Shown here: positions 8,757-17,606 of the stretch, in pieces
Numbering within the stretch: the stretch's first letter is position 1
How the letters are laid out: the number at the start of each line of letters is the position of its first letter
Assembly (NCBI GenBank): GCA_014238535.1
Contig: JABAAW010000007.1
Span: forward strand, 4,942-51,252
Length of the DNA: 46,311 nt
From: Alphaproteobacteria bacterium
GTDB taxonomy: Bacteria; Pseudomonadota; Alphaproteobacteria; JABAAW01
Direction: 5' to 3'
Notes under the pieces: model-generated
What the model saw: the letters and a program-made list of their open reading frames with translations, nothing else
What the model was told of the DNA's origin: nothing
Databases searched by the model: none
Position numbers and translations under genes: made by a program

Positions 8757-10073
8757 TTATGACGTTTTTTTTCTAGTTTTGGCTACTATGGGTATGGATT
8801 GAGTGCTGTTTTTGTCAGAGACACTACGAATATGGATGTCTTGTTGCGGATATGGGAATTCTATGCCTGCGTCTTTGAACTTGCGCCAAATTGCGAATAG
8901 CAATTCGCTGCGTGGCAGGTATATGTTGAAATCGATTCTATTGAACCAGAATCGTAGCATGAAGTTTACGGAGCTGTCTCCGAACTCCAATAGGTGGCAA
9001 TGAGGTTCTGGCGATTTTGCGATACCGCTATGTTCTTGAACGGCTTCTAGCATCAGGTTTTGTGCGAGTTGCAAATCGCTTTCGTATGCGACACCGATCA
9101 TAATTGATTGGCGAATCCGTTTGTGCGAATATGTCCAGTTAGTTACGCGTTTAGTAATAAATTCTTCGTTAGGTATAAAGATTTCTTTTCCGTCGAAAGT
9201 TTCGACGAGGGTGTATCGCGCGTGAGTTTTTATGATTGATCCGAAGCTAGCGTCTTCTAGTTCGACGATATCGTTTTTTTTGAGAGTTTCTTCCATCAGT
9301 ATGATTAGTCCGCTGATGAAGTTTGCGACGATTCTCTGGATTCCGAATCCGATTCCGATTCCGATCGCGCCGCCGAATACGGCGAGAGAGGCTAGGGGAA
9401 CGCCGATGATATTCAAGAGCCACAGAGAGAAGATAATGTATAAGAAGATTTGCAGGAATTTTATTGCGAGCGCGCGTAGCGAAGGTCGAATGAATTCGAC
9501 TTTGTCGATATTACTTTCGGCGATGTGCAGTATTTTTTTTGCGCTCCAATATAAAAAGACGGCGACGAGCAGAGATTTGAAGATTTGGAAGAATGATATT
9601 TGGACGCTTCCGACTTTGAAGGTCCAGCTGTTTAAAACGAAAAGGATATTGTCCCATAATTGCTGGTTTAACAAGATTGCCAGAGGGAATATGATGAGTA
9701 GTATCAAGTAAATTGCGGTATTGCGCTTTAATACGATTAGTAGGAAGTGTGCGGTTAGCCAGACGAGCATGAAGTTTTGTGCGTAGAAGAACGCCATGCT
9801 TTTTATGTTCAGCACGTCGTGCACGATATGGTTTGCTAATGACAATGCTAAAGCAATGACCGTTGGTGGTATTAGTTTAGTGCATCGTAGTAGCAGAGTT
9901 TTATTGAATATTTTGTCTTGCTGTTTTATAAGATGTTTAGATTTTTTTTCTAAGATTTTTCCAGCGATGAAGAAGACTATTATTTCTGCGCTCAGGATTC
10001 CTACTTCGACTAGAGTTATTGAGAATTCTGGCAGTAGGATTTTGCCGAATCGTATTATGAAATCGTGTAACAT
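8757..10073 (-). CDS. MscS-family mechanosensitive channel
   Basis: This is a small-conductance mechanosensitive channel-like inner-membrane protein of 438 residues. The N-terminal half holds several hydrophobic segments. The pore-lining helix and following beta domain are recognisable from GGAIGIGIGFGIQRIVANF, GLIILMEETLKKNDIVEL, and the Asn-Trp pattern VTNWTYSHKR. The C-terminal vestibule domain ends in a stretch including LLEFGDSSVNFMLRFWFN. The N-terminal portion is longer than E. coli MscS (286 residues), which is common among MscS relatives with extra membrane helices. It is convergent with the SNase gene and divergent from galE. Release of solutes on hypo-osmotic shock is the family role. 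Confidence 0.93.
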   Translation of the reverse strand: MLHDFIIRFGKILLPEFSITLVEVGILSAEIIVFFIAGKILEKKSKHLIKQQDKIFNKTLLLRCTKLIPPTVIALALSLANHIVHDVLNIKSMAFFYAQNFMLVWLTAHFLLIVLKRNTAIYLILLIIFPLAILLNQQLWDNILFVLNSWTFKVGSVQISFFQIFKSLLVAVFLYWSAKKILHIAESNIDKVEFIRPSLRALAIKFLQIFLYIIFSLWLLNIIGVPLASLAVFGGAIGIGIGFGIQRIVANFISGLIILMEETLKKNDIVELEDASFGSIIKTHARYTLVETFDGKEIFIPNEEFITKRVTNWTYSHKRIRQSIMIGVAYESDLQLAQNLMLEAVQEHSGIAKSPEPHCHLLEFGDSSVNFMLRFWFNRIDFNIYLPRSELLFAIWRKFKDAGIEFPYPQQDIHIRSVSDKNSTQSIPIVAKTRKKTS

Positions 10074-10150
10074 AATTAAGAGTATAGAGTTTTTTTACGC
10101 TAGGTAAAAGATGTCGTATGCTTATAGTTTAGCGAGCATGTTTATTAATT

Positions 10151-11167
10151 ATGGAGTTTAACGCCTTGCCATCGCGTCGAGTATTGATTACGGGAGGAGC
10201 GGGCTACATTGGCAGCCACGCTGTTCTTGCCTTTTGCGAACGAGGTTATGATGTTTTTGTGATTGACGATCTCTCGAACTCTACGCGCGCTTCGCTTCCT
10301 TCTTCTGTTCCTTGTTATGTTGGTGATTTGCGCGATGCGGATTTTCTTAGATCAACCTTTGCGGAAGTGCGCCCTGAAGGTGTTTTGCATTTTGCAGGAG
10401 CGGTTGTTGTTTCGGAGTCGGTGGATTTTCCGCTGAAGTATTACAGCAGGAATAGTTATGCGACCTTGTGTTTGCTGAGCGAGATGCGCCGCTGTTCGAT
10501 TGACAAGATAGTTTTTTCGTCGACCGCAGCGGTATACGGTTTGCCAGCGGATGGTGTTGCGGTTGAGGATTCGCCGCTATCTCCGATCAACCCGTATGGT
10601 CGCTCAAAGTTATTTGCGGAGCAGATTATACGCGATGCTGCATTGAGTTCTTCAGAATTTCCTCTGCGTACTGCGATTCTCCGCTATTTTAATGTTGCGG
10701 GAGCGGATGGTGCATTGCGTGCTGGTCAGCGAGGTAAGAATTCGACTCACCTAATCAAGAGTCTTTGCCGTACATTGACGGGTCAGCAGCCGCACCTAAA
10801 GATATTTGGTACTGATTATGCGACCCAGGACGGCAGTTGCATCAGGGACTACATTCATGTTAGCGATCTGGTTGACTTACACGTACGCGCCTATAATCTC
10901 CTAGAGGAGGGTTGTGAGCAGCTATTGTTTAACTGCGGTTATGGTTGCGGAACGTCTGTGCGTTCGATCATTGATTGCGCGGAAAGGGTATTGGGTGAGC
11001 GTGTCCCCTGCGAGGAAGCCCCGCCGCGCGAAGGTGATCCAGCGATATTGATTGCGGACAACAGCAGACTTCGCAGGTTATTTTCGGACTGGGAGCCTAT
11101 TGATGAGCCTGTAGAGCAGATACTCCGCTCGGCGCTAGCCTGGGAAAAGCACTACCTCAGTTTTTAG
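10151..11167 (+). CDS. galE: UDP-glucose 4-epimerase
   Basis: GalE interconverts UDP-glucose and UDP-galactose for surface polysaccharides and galactose use. The 338 residues match the family length. The NAD-binding GGAGYIGSHAV lies at about residues 16-26, and DDLSNS, FAGAVVVSESV and SSTAAVYG follow. The catalytic YxxxK appears as YGRSK. RYFNVAGAD, GSCIRDYIHVSDL and the C-terminal substrate-binding region complete the extended SDR fold. Upstream bases give no strong ribosome site, so the start is the first ATG consistent with the fold. The gene stands alone between a divergent MscS gene and a convergent SRPBCC gene. Confidence 0.95.
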   Translation: MEFNALPSRRVLITGGAGYIGSHAVLAFCERGYDVFVIDDLSNSTRASLPSSVPCYVGDLRDADFLRSTFAEVRPEGVLHFAGAVVVSESVDFPLKYYSRNSYATLCLLSEMRRCSIDKIVFSSTAAVYGLPADGVAVEDSPLSPINPYGRSKLFAEQIIRDAALSSSEFPLRTAILRYFNVAGADGALRAGQRGKNSTHLIKSLCRTLTGQQPHLKIFGTDYATQDGSCIRDYIHVSDLVDLHVRAYNLLEEGCEQLLFNCGYGCGTSVRSIIDCAERVLGERVPCEEAPPREGDPAILIADNSRLRRLFSDWEPIDEPVEQILRSALAWEKHYLSF

Positions 11168-11231
11168 AGTTGAGCGTAGCAATATTAAAATTAGTATGCT
11201 TTTCTGCGATTGTTAATACTCGCTCTAGAGT

Positions 11232-11780
11232 TTATGTTTCGAAGTATTCCTTTAAATAGCTAATGGTGTCTTTGATCTCGTAGTTTATGCCGTGTAGCAT
11301 TAGCAGGCTTCTGTCGTACCATCCTGGCGTTTGTTGTTGTTGGTTGATTACGACTCGGCTACTTTCTGCGCCTAGCACTTCGATTCGGTATTCGGTTGTT
11401 ATTTTCATATTTCGTTCATATGAGTTTGCTTCGATGATGATTGTTGACTGTGGTTGAGTTGAGGTTCGCTTGAATATTTTGCGGCTTCCGAAGTTTGTAT
11501 CGGCTTCCCACTGCGATGGTCCATATTGGTCGCGAGTTATTACTTGTAGGTTGCTCCATCCGTTTTGCATTTGAGCGCGGGTTTCTACATCTAGCATGGC
11601 TTGCCAAACGTCGTTTTGTGAATATGCCAGCACTACTTTTGCTTCGCTGCGGTGTTTTACAGGAGCGAGAAGCCCGACCATTGCGAAACTTCCGGTTGCG
11701 ATGGCAACCAAAAAAGCGATCACGAGCGTCCAGCTTAGTATCAGGTGTTGGTGCTTATTTCCAGCTGTCATTACAAGCAT
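11232..11780 (-). CDS. SRPBCC-family protein with N-terminal membrane helix
   Basis: This is a START/SRPBCC-fold protein, related in fold to polyketide cyclases and lipid-binding proteins. After the short start MLVMTAGNK, a membrane segment covers about residues 13-38 (ILSWTLVIAFLVAIATGSFA). The SRPBCC-like domain follows: SQNDVWQAMLDVE, then TEYRIEVLG and the C-terminal helix. I chose ATG at 11780 because GGAGG lies 5 bases upstream. The longer frame would need a TTG at 11819. The ligand is unknown. A single anchor implies it works at the membrane, most likely facing the periplasm if the positive-inside rule holds, which I infer only. Confidence 0.75.
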   Translation of the reverse strand: MLVMTAGNKHQHLILSWTLVIAFLVAIATGSFAMVGLLAPVKHRSEAKVVLAYSQNDVWQAMLDVETRAQMQNGWSNLQVITRDQYGPSQWEADTNFGSRKIFKRTSTQPQSTIIIEANSYERNMKITTEYRIEVLGAESSRVVINQQQQTPGWYDRSLLMLHGINYEIKDTISYLKEYFET

Positions 11781-11905
11781 TTGTGCCTCCGTTGTTGGCG
11801 GGTTACCATCCACGATCAATATTTACATGGTAGCACTTATTACTAAATTGTTATATTCACATTAAAGTGATACGCTATTGCTTGCGCTGTAATTTTTTTC
11901 TGTGT

Positions 11906-13192
11906 TTAGAATAGGCTTTGTTGCACTAGTATATGTTTTTTTGTGCTGTGCTGCTTGTCTTGTAGACTTTTGATGGCGACTCCGATTAGGCGGTATCCGA
12001 GCTGCGATTTGCGAATAGAGTTATCTGCTCCGCGTCTTTCGTTTTCACTTTGTGAGATTTCGTTATCGAGGTTATATGCTGCGATATTGAATATTTGTCT
12101 AGAATCTGAAATTGGATATGAGATGCTGCGTGTGCGTGAGACGATGGATAGGTCTTTTCGCCGTAGTTTGAGTACGATGGTACGTCCTGCTTCGTTGCGT
12201 TTTTGTAATTGTTGGGCTAGTTTATGGCATAGTCCTTTTAGTTCGTTTTGCATAGTGTTTCTGTTGTAGATGCATGGAGAGAAGGTGCGTTCGATGGAGT
12301 TACTTTTGCGCTTATACTTTTCGAATATACTAGATTTATCTTTTCCGAAGGACATATTATGTAGTTGTTCTGCGAATCGTCCCCATCGCTGTGTTAGTGC
12401 CCATAGGGGTTGTGCTTGGAGTTGTGAAATTCGTGTTATTCCTTGCTGTCGTAGGCGTTGAGCGGTTACTCTTCCGACTCCTGGCAGTATTTGTGGCGAT
12501 TGTTGTGCTAGGAAGTTTTTTGCTTTTGCGGTGCTTAGAACGGCGAAACCTTGTGGTTTGCAGCATCGTACGGCTATTTTGGACAGTAGTTTATTTTCGC
12601 CGATTCCGACTGATATTGATATTTCGCGCTCCTGCTTGAATTTATTTTGTATTGCGGAGACTTCCTGCCATACTTTTTTGCGAGCTGTTAGAGGCATTTT
12701 TTGTTGTTCTGTTAGGCGTGGTGAGTTGCGAATGCTCCCGTTACTTTGTGTGCCGAAGTCTAACCAGCACTCGTCGATCGAAGCGAATTCGATTCGTAAT
12801 TTTGGATGGTGATTTTTCAATGCGTATACGACTTGGCGCAGTATCAGGTTTTCGCTACGATATTTCGAGAAAGTTGGTTGAACTATGCGTAGTATTGGGC
12901 ATAGAGCGCGTGCTTCGAACATAGGCATTCCTGCACGCACTCCGTACATGCGTGCGATGTAGCAAGCGGATAGAACGACCATTTTTCCGACGGCGATAGG
13001 CTCTGCTATCCACTGTCGATGGTCGCGTTTTTCTATTTGTGCGTAGAATGAGTCGCAATCTATGTGTGCTACCTTTAGCTGTTCTAGATTTTCGTTAGTA
13101 CGAAATATACGGCCGGATCCGCAAAGTGTGCAGAAGGCGAGATGTTTTTTGTCGTCTAGACTACTTTGGCAAGATAGGCATAAGTTATGCAT
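11906..13192 (-). CDS. dinB: DNA polymerase IV (Y-family, DinB)
   Basis: This is an error-prone translesion polymerase. The palm motifs HIDCDSFYAQIE (about residues 43-54) and SIDECWLDF carry the three metal-binding acidic residues. Between them, VLSACYIARMYGVRAGMP is the finger region. The helix-hairpin-helix segment reads LPGVGRVTAQRLRQQG, and the little-finger domain follows. Two extras are visible. The N-terminus has two CxxC pairs (residues 5-8 and about 21-24) that could bind zinc. The final residues QQSLF match the beta-clamp binding pattern QxSLF, so the C-terminus is complete. At 428 residues it is somewhat longer than E. coli Pol IV (351). No LexA box was recognised upstream. Confidence 0.93.
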   Translation of the reverse strand: MHNLCLSCQSSLDDKKHLAFCTLCGSGRIFRTNENLEQLKVAHIDCDSFYAQIEKRDHRQWIAEPIAVGKMVVLSACYIARMYGVRAGMPMFEARALCPILRIVQPTFSKYRSENLILRQVVYALKNHHPKLRIEFASIDECWLDFGTQSNGSIRNSPRLTEQQKMPLTARKKVWQEVSAIQNKFKQEREISISVGIGENKLLSKIAVRCCKPQGFAVLSTAKAKNFLAQQSPQILPGVGRVTAQRLRQQGITRISQLQAQPLWALTQRWGRFAEQLHNMSFGKDKSSIFEKYKRKSNSIERTFSPCIYNRNTMQNELKGLCHKLAQQLQKRNEAGRTIVLKLRRKDLSIVSRTRSISYPISDSRQIFNIAAYNLDNEISQSENERRGADNSIRKSQLGYRLIGVAIKSLQDKQHSTKKHILVQQSLF

Positions 13193-13352
13193 GTTATTAG
13201 GAGCGTTTGTTTTAAATTTTGTTCTCTTTATGTTCTTTATACATTTGCGTCCTGACTCTCGTCAAGTAAAAAACGACCTTGACGGTATACTTTTCAGGCA
13301 ATAGGTATACTTAGGCGATGGAGCGCCTTATTATGAGGTATGATGCGGTTAT

Positions 13353-13427
13353 GGTGGCTGTAGCTCAGTTGGTTAGAGCGCCTGATTGTGGTTCAGGAGG
13401 CCGTGGGTTCAAGTCCCATCAGCCACC
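13353..13427 (+). tRNA. tRNA-His(GUG)
   Basis: A cloverleaf with acceptor GTGGCTG/CAGCCAC, an extra G at position -1 (13353) pairing with C73 (13427), and anticodon stem CCTGA/TCAGG around TTGTGGT with anticodon GTG. The G-1:C73 pair is the tRNA-His identity mark. A full CCA does not follow C73, so the end is probably added by enzyme. Confidence 0.95.
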
Positions 13428-13500
13428 CACCTGTGCGCGATTTTTTGCGAGCGGGAAATGACATTTTAGAGAGAATTGTATTTTTGTTTGTATACTTTAG

Positions 13501-14883
13501 ATGGAATTGAAAGCGGAGCTTGCGGTAGTTTTTGCGGCGGGTAGGGGAGTTCGACTGCGCTCGAGCGTGCCGAAGGTAATGCAGCCTCTTGCGGGGCTTA
13601 GCTTGCTTGGGCATGTTGTTGGCTTATCGTTTAAGGTTGCGCGGCGTGTGCTAGTTGTTGTTTCGAGCGAGCTTGAGTCGATTTGTCGAGATAGTTTTCC
13701 TGAGGTTATTATTGTTGTGCAAGAGCATGCGGATGGTACTGGAGGGGCTGCGCGTTGTGCGCTTTCGTATGCGGACCAGCATGGAGTTTCTGCGTCTACG
13801 GTAGTTTTTATTAATGCTGACACTCCGTTGGTAGAGCAGCATAGTTTAGAACGTCTTTTGGGAGCGCTTAGAGGTGAGCGAGCGGGTCTTATGGCGGCGC
13901 TAGTTGTTTTGGGTTTTCATAGCACTAATCCGCACGGTTACGGTAGGTTGCTTGGTGCTGAGGTTGCTAGCGATATGTCTTTGCCTTTAGCAGCGAGCAA
14001 GATAACGGAGGTCCGCGAAGATGAGGATTGTACTAGTGAAGAGCTGGCACATCCTTTATGTAACGCTGGTGTTTATGCGACGAAGCTTGACCGAGCGACC
14101 TTGCTTTCGCGGCTAGAGTCTTTGCCTCTGGTTGAGCGTTCTGGGGGTAGAGCGGCGGAGCGGCGTATGACGGACCTTGTGCGTATATGCGTTGAGAATG
14201 GTGAGAGGGTGCTAGCTTGCTGGACGCATGAGGAGGAGGCTGTTGGCGTTAACACTGTTGAGCAATTGGCGTATGCGGAGGAGATATGGCAACGGCGAGC
14301 GCGAGCGGAGAAGATGAGTTCTGGCGTATTTTTTCGTTCTTCGGCGAGCGTTTTTCTTTCGCACGACACTGTTATTGGTCGCGGGACAATAGTTGAGCCT
14401 TATGTTGTTTTTGGCAATGGAGTTGAGGTTGGCATGGAGGCATTGATTCGCAGTTTTTCCTACATTGAAGGGGCGCGTATTGCGCCGCGAGCGGAGATTG
14501 GTCCTTTTGCTCGCTTGCGCGCGTCTAGTGATATTGGCGTTGGAGCGAAGGTGGGTAGTTTTGTTGAGACGAAGAATGCTAAGTTTTCGGCGAATGCGAA
14601 GGCGCCACACCTTTCGTATGTTGGCGATTGCGATATAGGGGAGTCTGCGAATATTGGTGCTGGTGTAATCACTTGTAACTATGATGGCATTGCGAAACAT
14701 ACGACACAGATTGGAGCTGGTGCGTTTATAGGCTCTAATAGTAGTTTGATAGCACCGGTTTCGATTGGGTCTGGCGCTAAGGTAGGAGCGTCGAGTGCGG
14801 TTGATAGGGATGTTCCTGCAGATAGTCTTGCTTTGGAACGCAGTGCTCTGTTAGTTAAGCCGCTTGGCAAGGGCAAAGTTTAG
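13501..14883 (+). CDS. glmU: Bifunctional GlmU (GlcN-1-P acetyltransferase / UDP-GlcNAc pyrophosphorylase)
   Basis: GlmU performs the last two steps to UDP-GlcNAc, the precursor of peptidoglycan and lipopolysaccharide. The N-terminal uridylyltransferase has the signature FAAGRGVRLRSSVPKVMQ (about residues 11-28) and the sugar-binding GYGRL. The C-terminal part from about 260 is a left-handed beta-helix with hexapeptide repeats, including ETKNAKF, LSYVGDCDIGE and ITCNYDG of the acetyltransferase site. The length of 460 fits the family. A TATACT sits only 4 bases before the ATG with no ribosome site, so the mRNA may be leaderless or the start slightly downstream. It is followed after 27 bases by glmS, so the pathway genes are paired. 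Confidence 0.95.
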   Translation: MELKAELAVVFAAGRGVRLRSSVPKVMQPLAGLSLLGHVVGLSFKVARRVLVVVSSELESICRDSFPEVIIVVQEHADGTGGAARCALSYADQHGVSASTVVFINADTPLVEQHSLERLLGALRGERAGLMAALVVLGFHSTNPHGYGRLLGAEVASDMSLPLAASKITEVREDEDCTSEELAHPLCNAGVYATKLDRATLLSRLESLPLVERSGGRAAERRMTDLVRICVENGERVLACWTHEEEAVGVNTVEQLAYAEEIWQRRARAEKMSSGVFFRSSASVFLSHDTVIGRGTIVEPYVVFGNGVEVGMEALIRSFSYIEGARIAPRAEIGPFARLRASSDIGVGAKVGSFVETKNAKFSANAKAPHLSYVGDCDIGESANIGAGVITCNYDGIAKHTTQIGAGAFIGSNSSLIAPVSIGSGAKVGASSAVDRDVPADSLALERSALLVKPLGKGKV

Positions 14884-14910
14884 GTTTCTGGTTTTAGAAG
14901 GTATTTTGAG

Positions 14911-16839
14911 ATGTGCGGCATAATAGGTATGATGGGCAATGGTTCGGTAGCGGGCTCGTTACTCGATGCGTTGCGGCGTTTAGAGTATAGGGGCTACGAT
15001 TCTGCGGGTATGGCTACGGTATCAGAAGGTAGCATTTCGCGTAGGCGCTCTGAGGGTAAGATAGTTAATCTGGCGAATGTCTTATCGCAGGAGCCGCTTG
15101 CGGGCAACATTGGCATTGGGCATACGCGCTGGGCGACGCATGGCGTGCCGAGCGAAAAGAACGCGCATCCGCACAGCAATGATCGTTTGGCGATTGTCCA
15201 TAACGGCATCATAGAGAATTTTGCGGTTTTGAAACGCGAGTTACAAGATCAAGGTTTTTGCTTTGAGAGCGATACGGATTCTGAGGTTATTCTGCACTTA
15301 CTTACGGCGTCTCTTACCCGCCATGGCGAAGACATTCCGCGAGTATGCGCGGATGTATTACCACGTTTGCGTGGCATGTTTGCGCTAGTGGTTATGTTTG
15401 CGGATAGGGAAGACCTTTTGCTTGGAGCGCGCCATGGCTCGCCGCTTGCGTTGGGATTTGATAGTGATGGTGGTGGTTATTTTGGCTCGGATGCGCTTTC
15501 TTTGAGCGGTTTAGCTGATCGCATAGCGTATTTGCAAGATGGCGATTGGGCGTTGCTGTCCCGCGATGAATCGAGTAGCCGCCTCTATGGTGGTGATAAT
15601 GATTTGAAGGAGTTGCGAACGGAGCCTCTCACGATTTCGAGTGGTGCTTTTGGTAAGGGTAACTATCGTCACTTTATGGAGAAGGAGATACTAGAACAGC
15701 CGAGCGTCTGGGGCGATGTATTAGCTGCTCGACTTGACCCGCAGGTGCGTCGCCCGCGCTTGCCGCGCTTGCCGCTTGCGTTTAGGGATATCCGCACATT
15801 GCATATTACGGCTTGTGGAACGGCGTATTACGCGGGTTTAGTTGCGAAGTATTGGCTAGAGGCATTGGCGAAGATAAGCGTTGATGTTGATTTTGCGTCT
15901 GAGTTGCGCTACCGCTCGCCGGTTCTTCGGCGAGATGATTCACTAGCGATGTGCATTAGCCAATCTGGAGAGACTATGGACAGTTTGGAGGCATTGAGGT
16001 TGTATAAGCGTTCTGGTTTGGGGACGGTTGCGGTTGTTAATGTTGAGCATTCGTCGATTGCGCGCGAGAGCGATGTTGTGCTGGCGACGCACGCTGGAGT
16101 TGAGATAGGAGTAGCCTCGACGAAGGCTTTCACGACACAATTATTGACGCTTGCCTGCTTTGCGATAACGGCTGCGAGCGAGCGCGGGTATATGAGTGAT
16201 TCGGATGCGGACACAGCGGTTTCGGCTTTGTCTTGCTTGCCTGGTTTAGCGTCGCAATGCCTTACGAATTTGCTTGGAGGCGATGAGAATTTTTTGCATG
16301 CGACACAGGTTCTCTCGCATGCGAAGGATGTTCTTTATTTGGGTCGTGGAGTTAGTTATCCGATTGCATTAGAGGGAGCTTTGAAGATCAAGGAGATTTC
16401 GTATATTCACGCTGAGGGTTATGCTGCGGGCGAGATGAAGCATGGTCCGATAGCCCTTGTAGATGACACGGTACCGATCGTTGCGCTAGCGCCGTATGAT
16501 CGGTGGTTTTCGAAGACCTTATCGAACTTGCACGAGGTTTCGAGCAGGGGAGGCGATGTTATTTTATTTTCTAGCAAGCGAGGCATTGCGCATGCGAAGG
16601 AGAGCGGCATAGATTTACGAGCGTCTATCGAGCTAGTGGACTGCGCTTCGGTTTTATGCTTGGAAGATACTTACCTTGCGGGAGAGATTGGAGTTGATAA
16701 GGATTTAGGTATTTTAGATGTTATGCACCCGTTTATCTATAGCTTGGCGGTTCAGGTTTTGGCGCATGATGTTGCGATTTTGAAGGGTACGGATGTTGAC
16801 CAGCCTAGAAATTTGGCGAAATCGGTAACGGTTGAGTAA
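14911..16839 (+). CDS. glmS: Glutamine-fructose-6-phosphate aminotransferase (isomerizing)
   Basis: GlmS makes glucosamine-6-phosphate from fructose-6-phosphate and glutamine, the entry step to UDP-GlcNAc. The mature N-terminal nucleophile is Cys2 in MCGIIGMMG. The glutaminase domain includes YRGYDSAGMA, GHTRWATHG and HNGIIENF. Two SIS sugar-isomerase domains follow, with CGTAYYAG, SQSGETMDS, then ALEGALKIKEISYIHAEGY. The conserved C-terminus ends NLAKSVTVE. The 642 residues exceed the common 608, and the extra length seems to lie in linkers around residues 220-300. Its start is 27 bases after glmU with AGAAGG upstream. No glmS ribozyme is expected in this group and none was seen. Confidence 0.96.
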   Translation: MCGIIGMMGNGSVAGSLLDALRRLEYRGYDSAGMATVSEGSISRRRSEGKIVNLANVLSQEPLAGNIGIGHTRWATHGVPSEKNAHPHSNDRLAIVHNGIIENFAVLKRELQDQGFCFESDTDSEVILHLLTASLTRHGEDIPRVCADVLPRLRGMFALVVMFADREDLLLGARHGSPLALGFDSDGGGYFGSDALSLSGLADRIAYLQDGDWALLSRDESSSRLYGGDNDLKELRTEPLTISSGAFGKGNYRHFMEKEILEQPSVWGDVLAARLDPQVRRPRLPRLPLAFRDIRTLHITACGTAYYAGLVAKYWLEALAKISVDVDFASELRYRSPVLRRDDSLAMCISQSGETMDSLEALRLYKRSGLGTVAVVNVEHSSIARESDVVLATHAGVEIGVASTKAFTTQLLTLACFAITAASERGYMSDSDADTAVSALSCLPGLASQCLTNLLGGDENFLHATQVLSHAKDVLYLGRGVSYPIALEGALKIKEISYIHAEGYAAGEMKHGPIALVDDTVPIVALAPYDRWFSKTLSNLHEVSSRGGDVILFSSKRGIAHAKESGIDLRASIELVDCASVLCLEDTYLAGEIGVDKDLGILDVMHPFIYSLAVQVLAHDVAILKGTDVDQPRNLAKSVTVE

Positions 16840-16921
16840 GTGAGAGGTTTTCTTTGGCTTTGCTCTCTCGACCCACTTGATTGAATTGGTATATGTTTAA
16901 AGAATTGTGAGATTTTAGGTA

Positions 16922-17287
16922 ATGGTATTGATTTGGATACACGTACTAGTTGCGGTATCGGCAATAGTACTTGGTTTAATAAATCTTATATCGGAGAAGG
17001 GAACTCGGCGGCATCGTATATTCGGTTGGTGCTGGGTAATATTGATGGCATTTGTGACTGTTCCTTCGTTTTGGCTAAGGGAAAATAACACGAGTAGTTT
17101 TAGTTGGCTTCACTTGCTATCTGTATGGACGATAATTTGTATGGCTGTTGCTTTGGTTAGCATTAGGAGAGGTCACATCCGTAGGCATGCAAATTTTATG
17201 ATAGGAACGATGCTAGGGATAATTATAGCGGGTGTGCTTGCTATGGCACCCGGAAGATTTTTAAGTATTGTTTTAGGTTATGGATAA
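16922..17287 (+). CDS. DUF2306-like small membrane protein
   Basis: A 121-residue integral membrane protein with four hydrophobic segments (about residues 2-22, 33-52, 62-81 and 92-112). Conserved-looking features are an N-terminal helix with IWIHVLVAV, then GTRRHRIFGWCWV, SWLHLLSVWTI and RRGHIRRHANFMIG. The His residues near the membrane faces and the RRH motif are what I associate with DUF2306 proteins, whose function is not established. It lies 82 bases after glmS on the same strand and could be read through from it. The GT-rich coding style resembles its neighbours. Confidence 0.75.
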   Translation: MVLIWIHVLVAVSAIVLGLINLISEKGTRRHRIFGWCWVILMAFVTVPSFWLRENNTSSFSWLHLLSVWTIICMAVALVSIRRGHIRRHANFMIGTMLGIIIAGVLAMAPGRFLSIVLGYG

Positions 17288-17606
17288 AGTTGTGCTTAGG
17301 TATATCGAGCAGTACCCCTATTACTCTTGTGGGTTGGGAGAGCGAGATATACCCCGTATGATAGCCTCAATCCTTTGTCGCACCGCTAATGACCTGCATT
17401 TAGCGATATGCAAATAAGGACAGTGGATGCATGCAGAGGGTATTCCACTCGGTTTTTACGCACGGCACGGATGTGATGGATGTTACCCTTTATCGAAGGT
17501 TTTAGGAGTTTCTTGTCTTAGTAGTTATGTCCTAGACGCTGTGTTTTAGGAATTTCTTGTCCTAGTAGTTGTGAACTACCACCTTTTTTAATACTATTAT
17601 TAATTT
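17288..17606. other. 319-bp intergenic region with direct repeats
   Basis: No convincing gene. It contains two near-identical 30-base direct repeats (separate entry) and a weak 6-bp hairpin GTAGTT/AACTAC at 17565-17579 followed by six T at 17584-17589. That hairpin could terminate plus-strand transcripts. Composition is less GT-biased than the flanks. Confidence 0.5.
17500..17573 (+). repeat. Two 30-bp direct repeats, 44-bp period
   Basis: Copies at 17500-17529 and 17544-17573 share 27 of 30 bases (core TTTCTTGTC, then TAGTAGTT). The spacer is 14 bases. Function unknown. Confidence 0.8.

Noticed and set aside
17427-17549. 40-codon frame in the intergenic region after the DUF2306-like gene
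   Set aside because: No ribosome site, no recognisable pattern, and it crosses the direct repeats.
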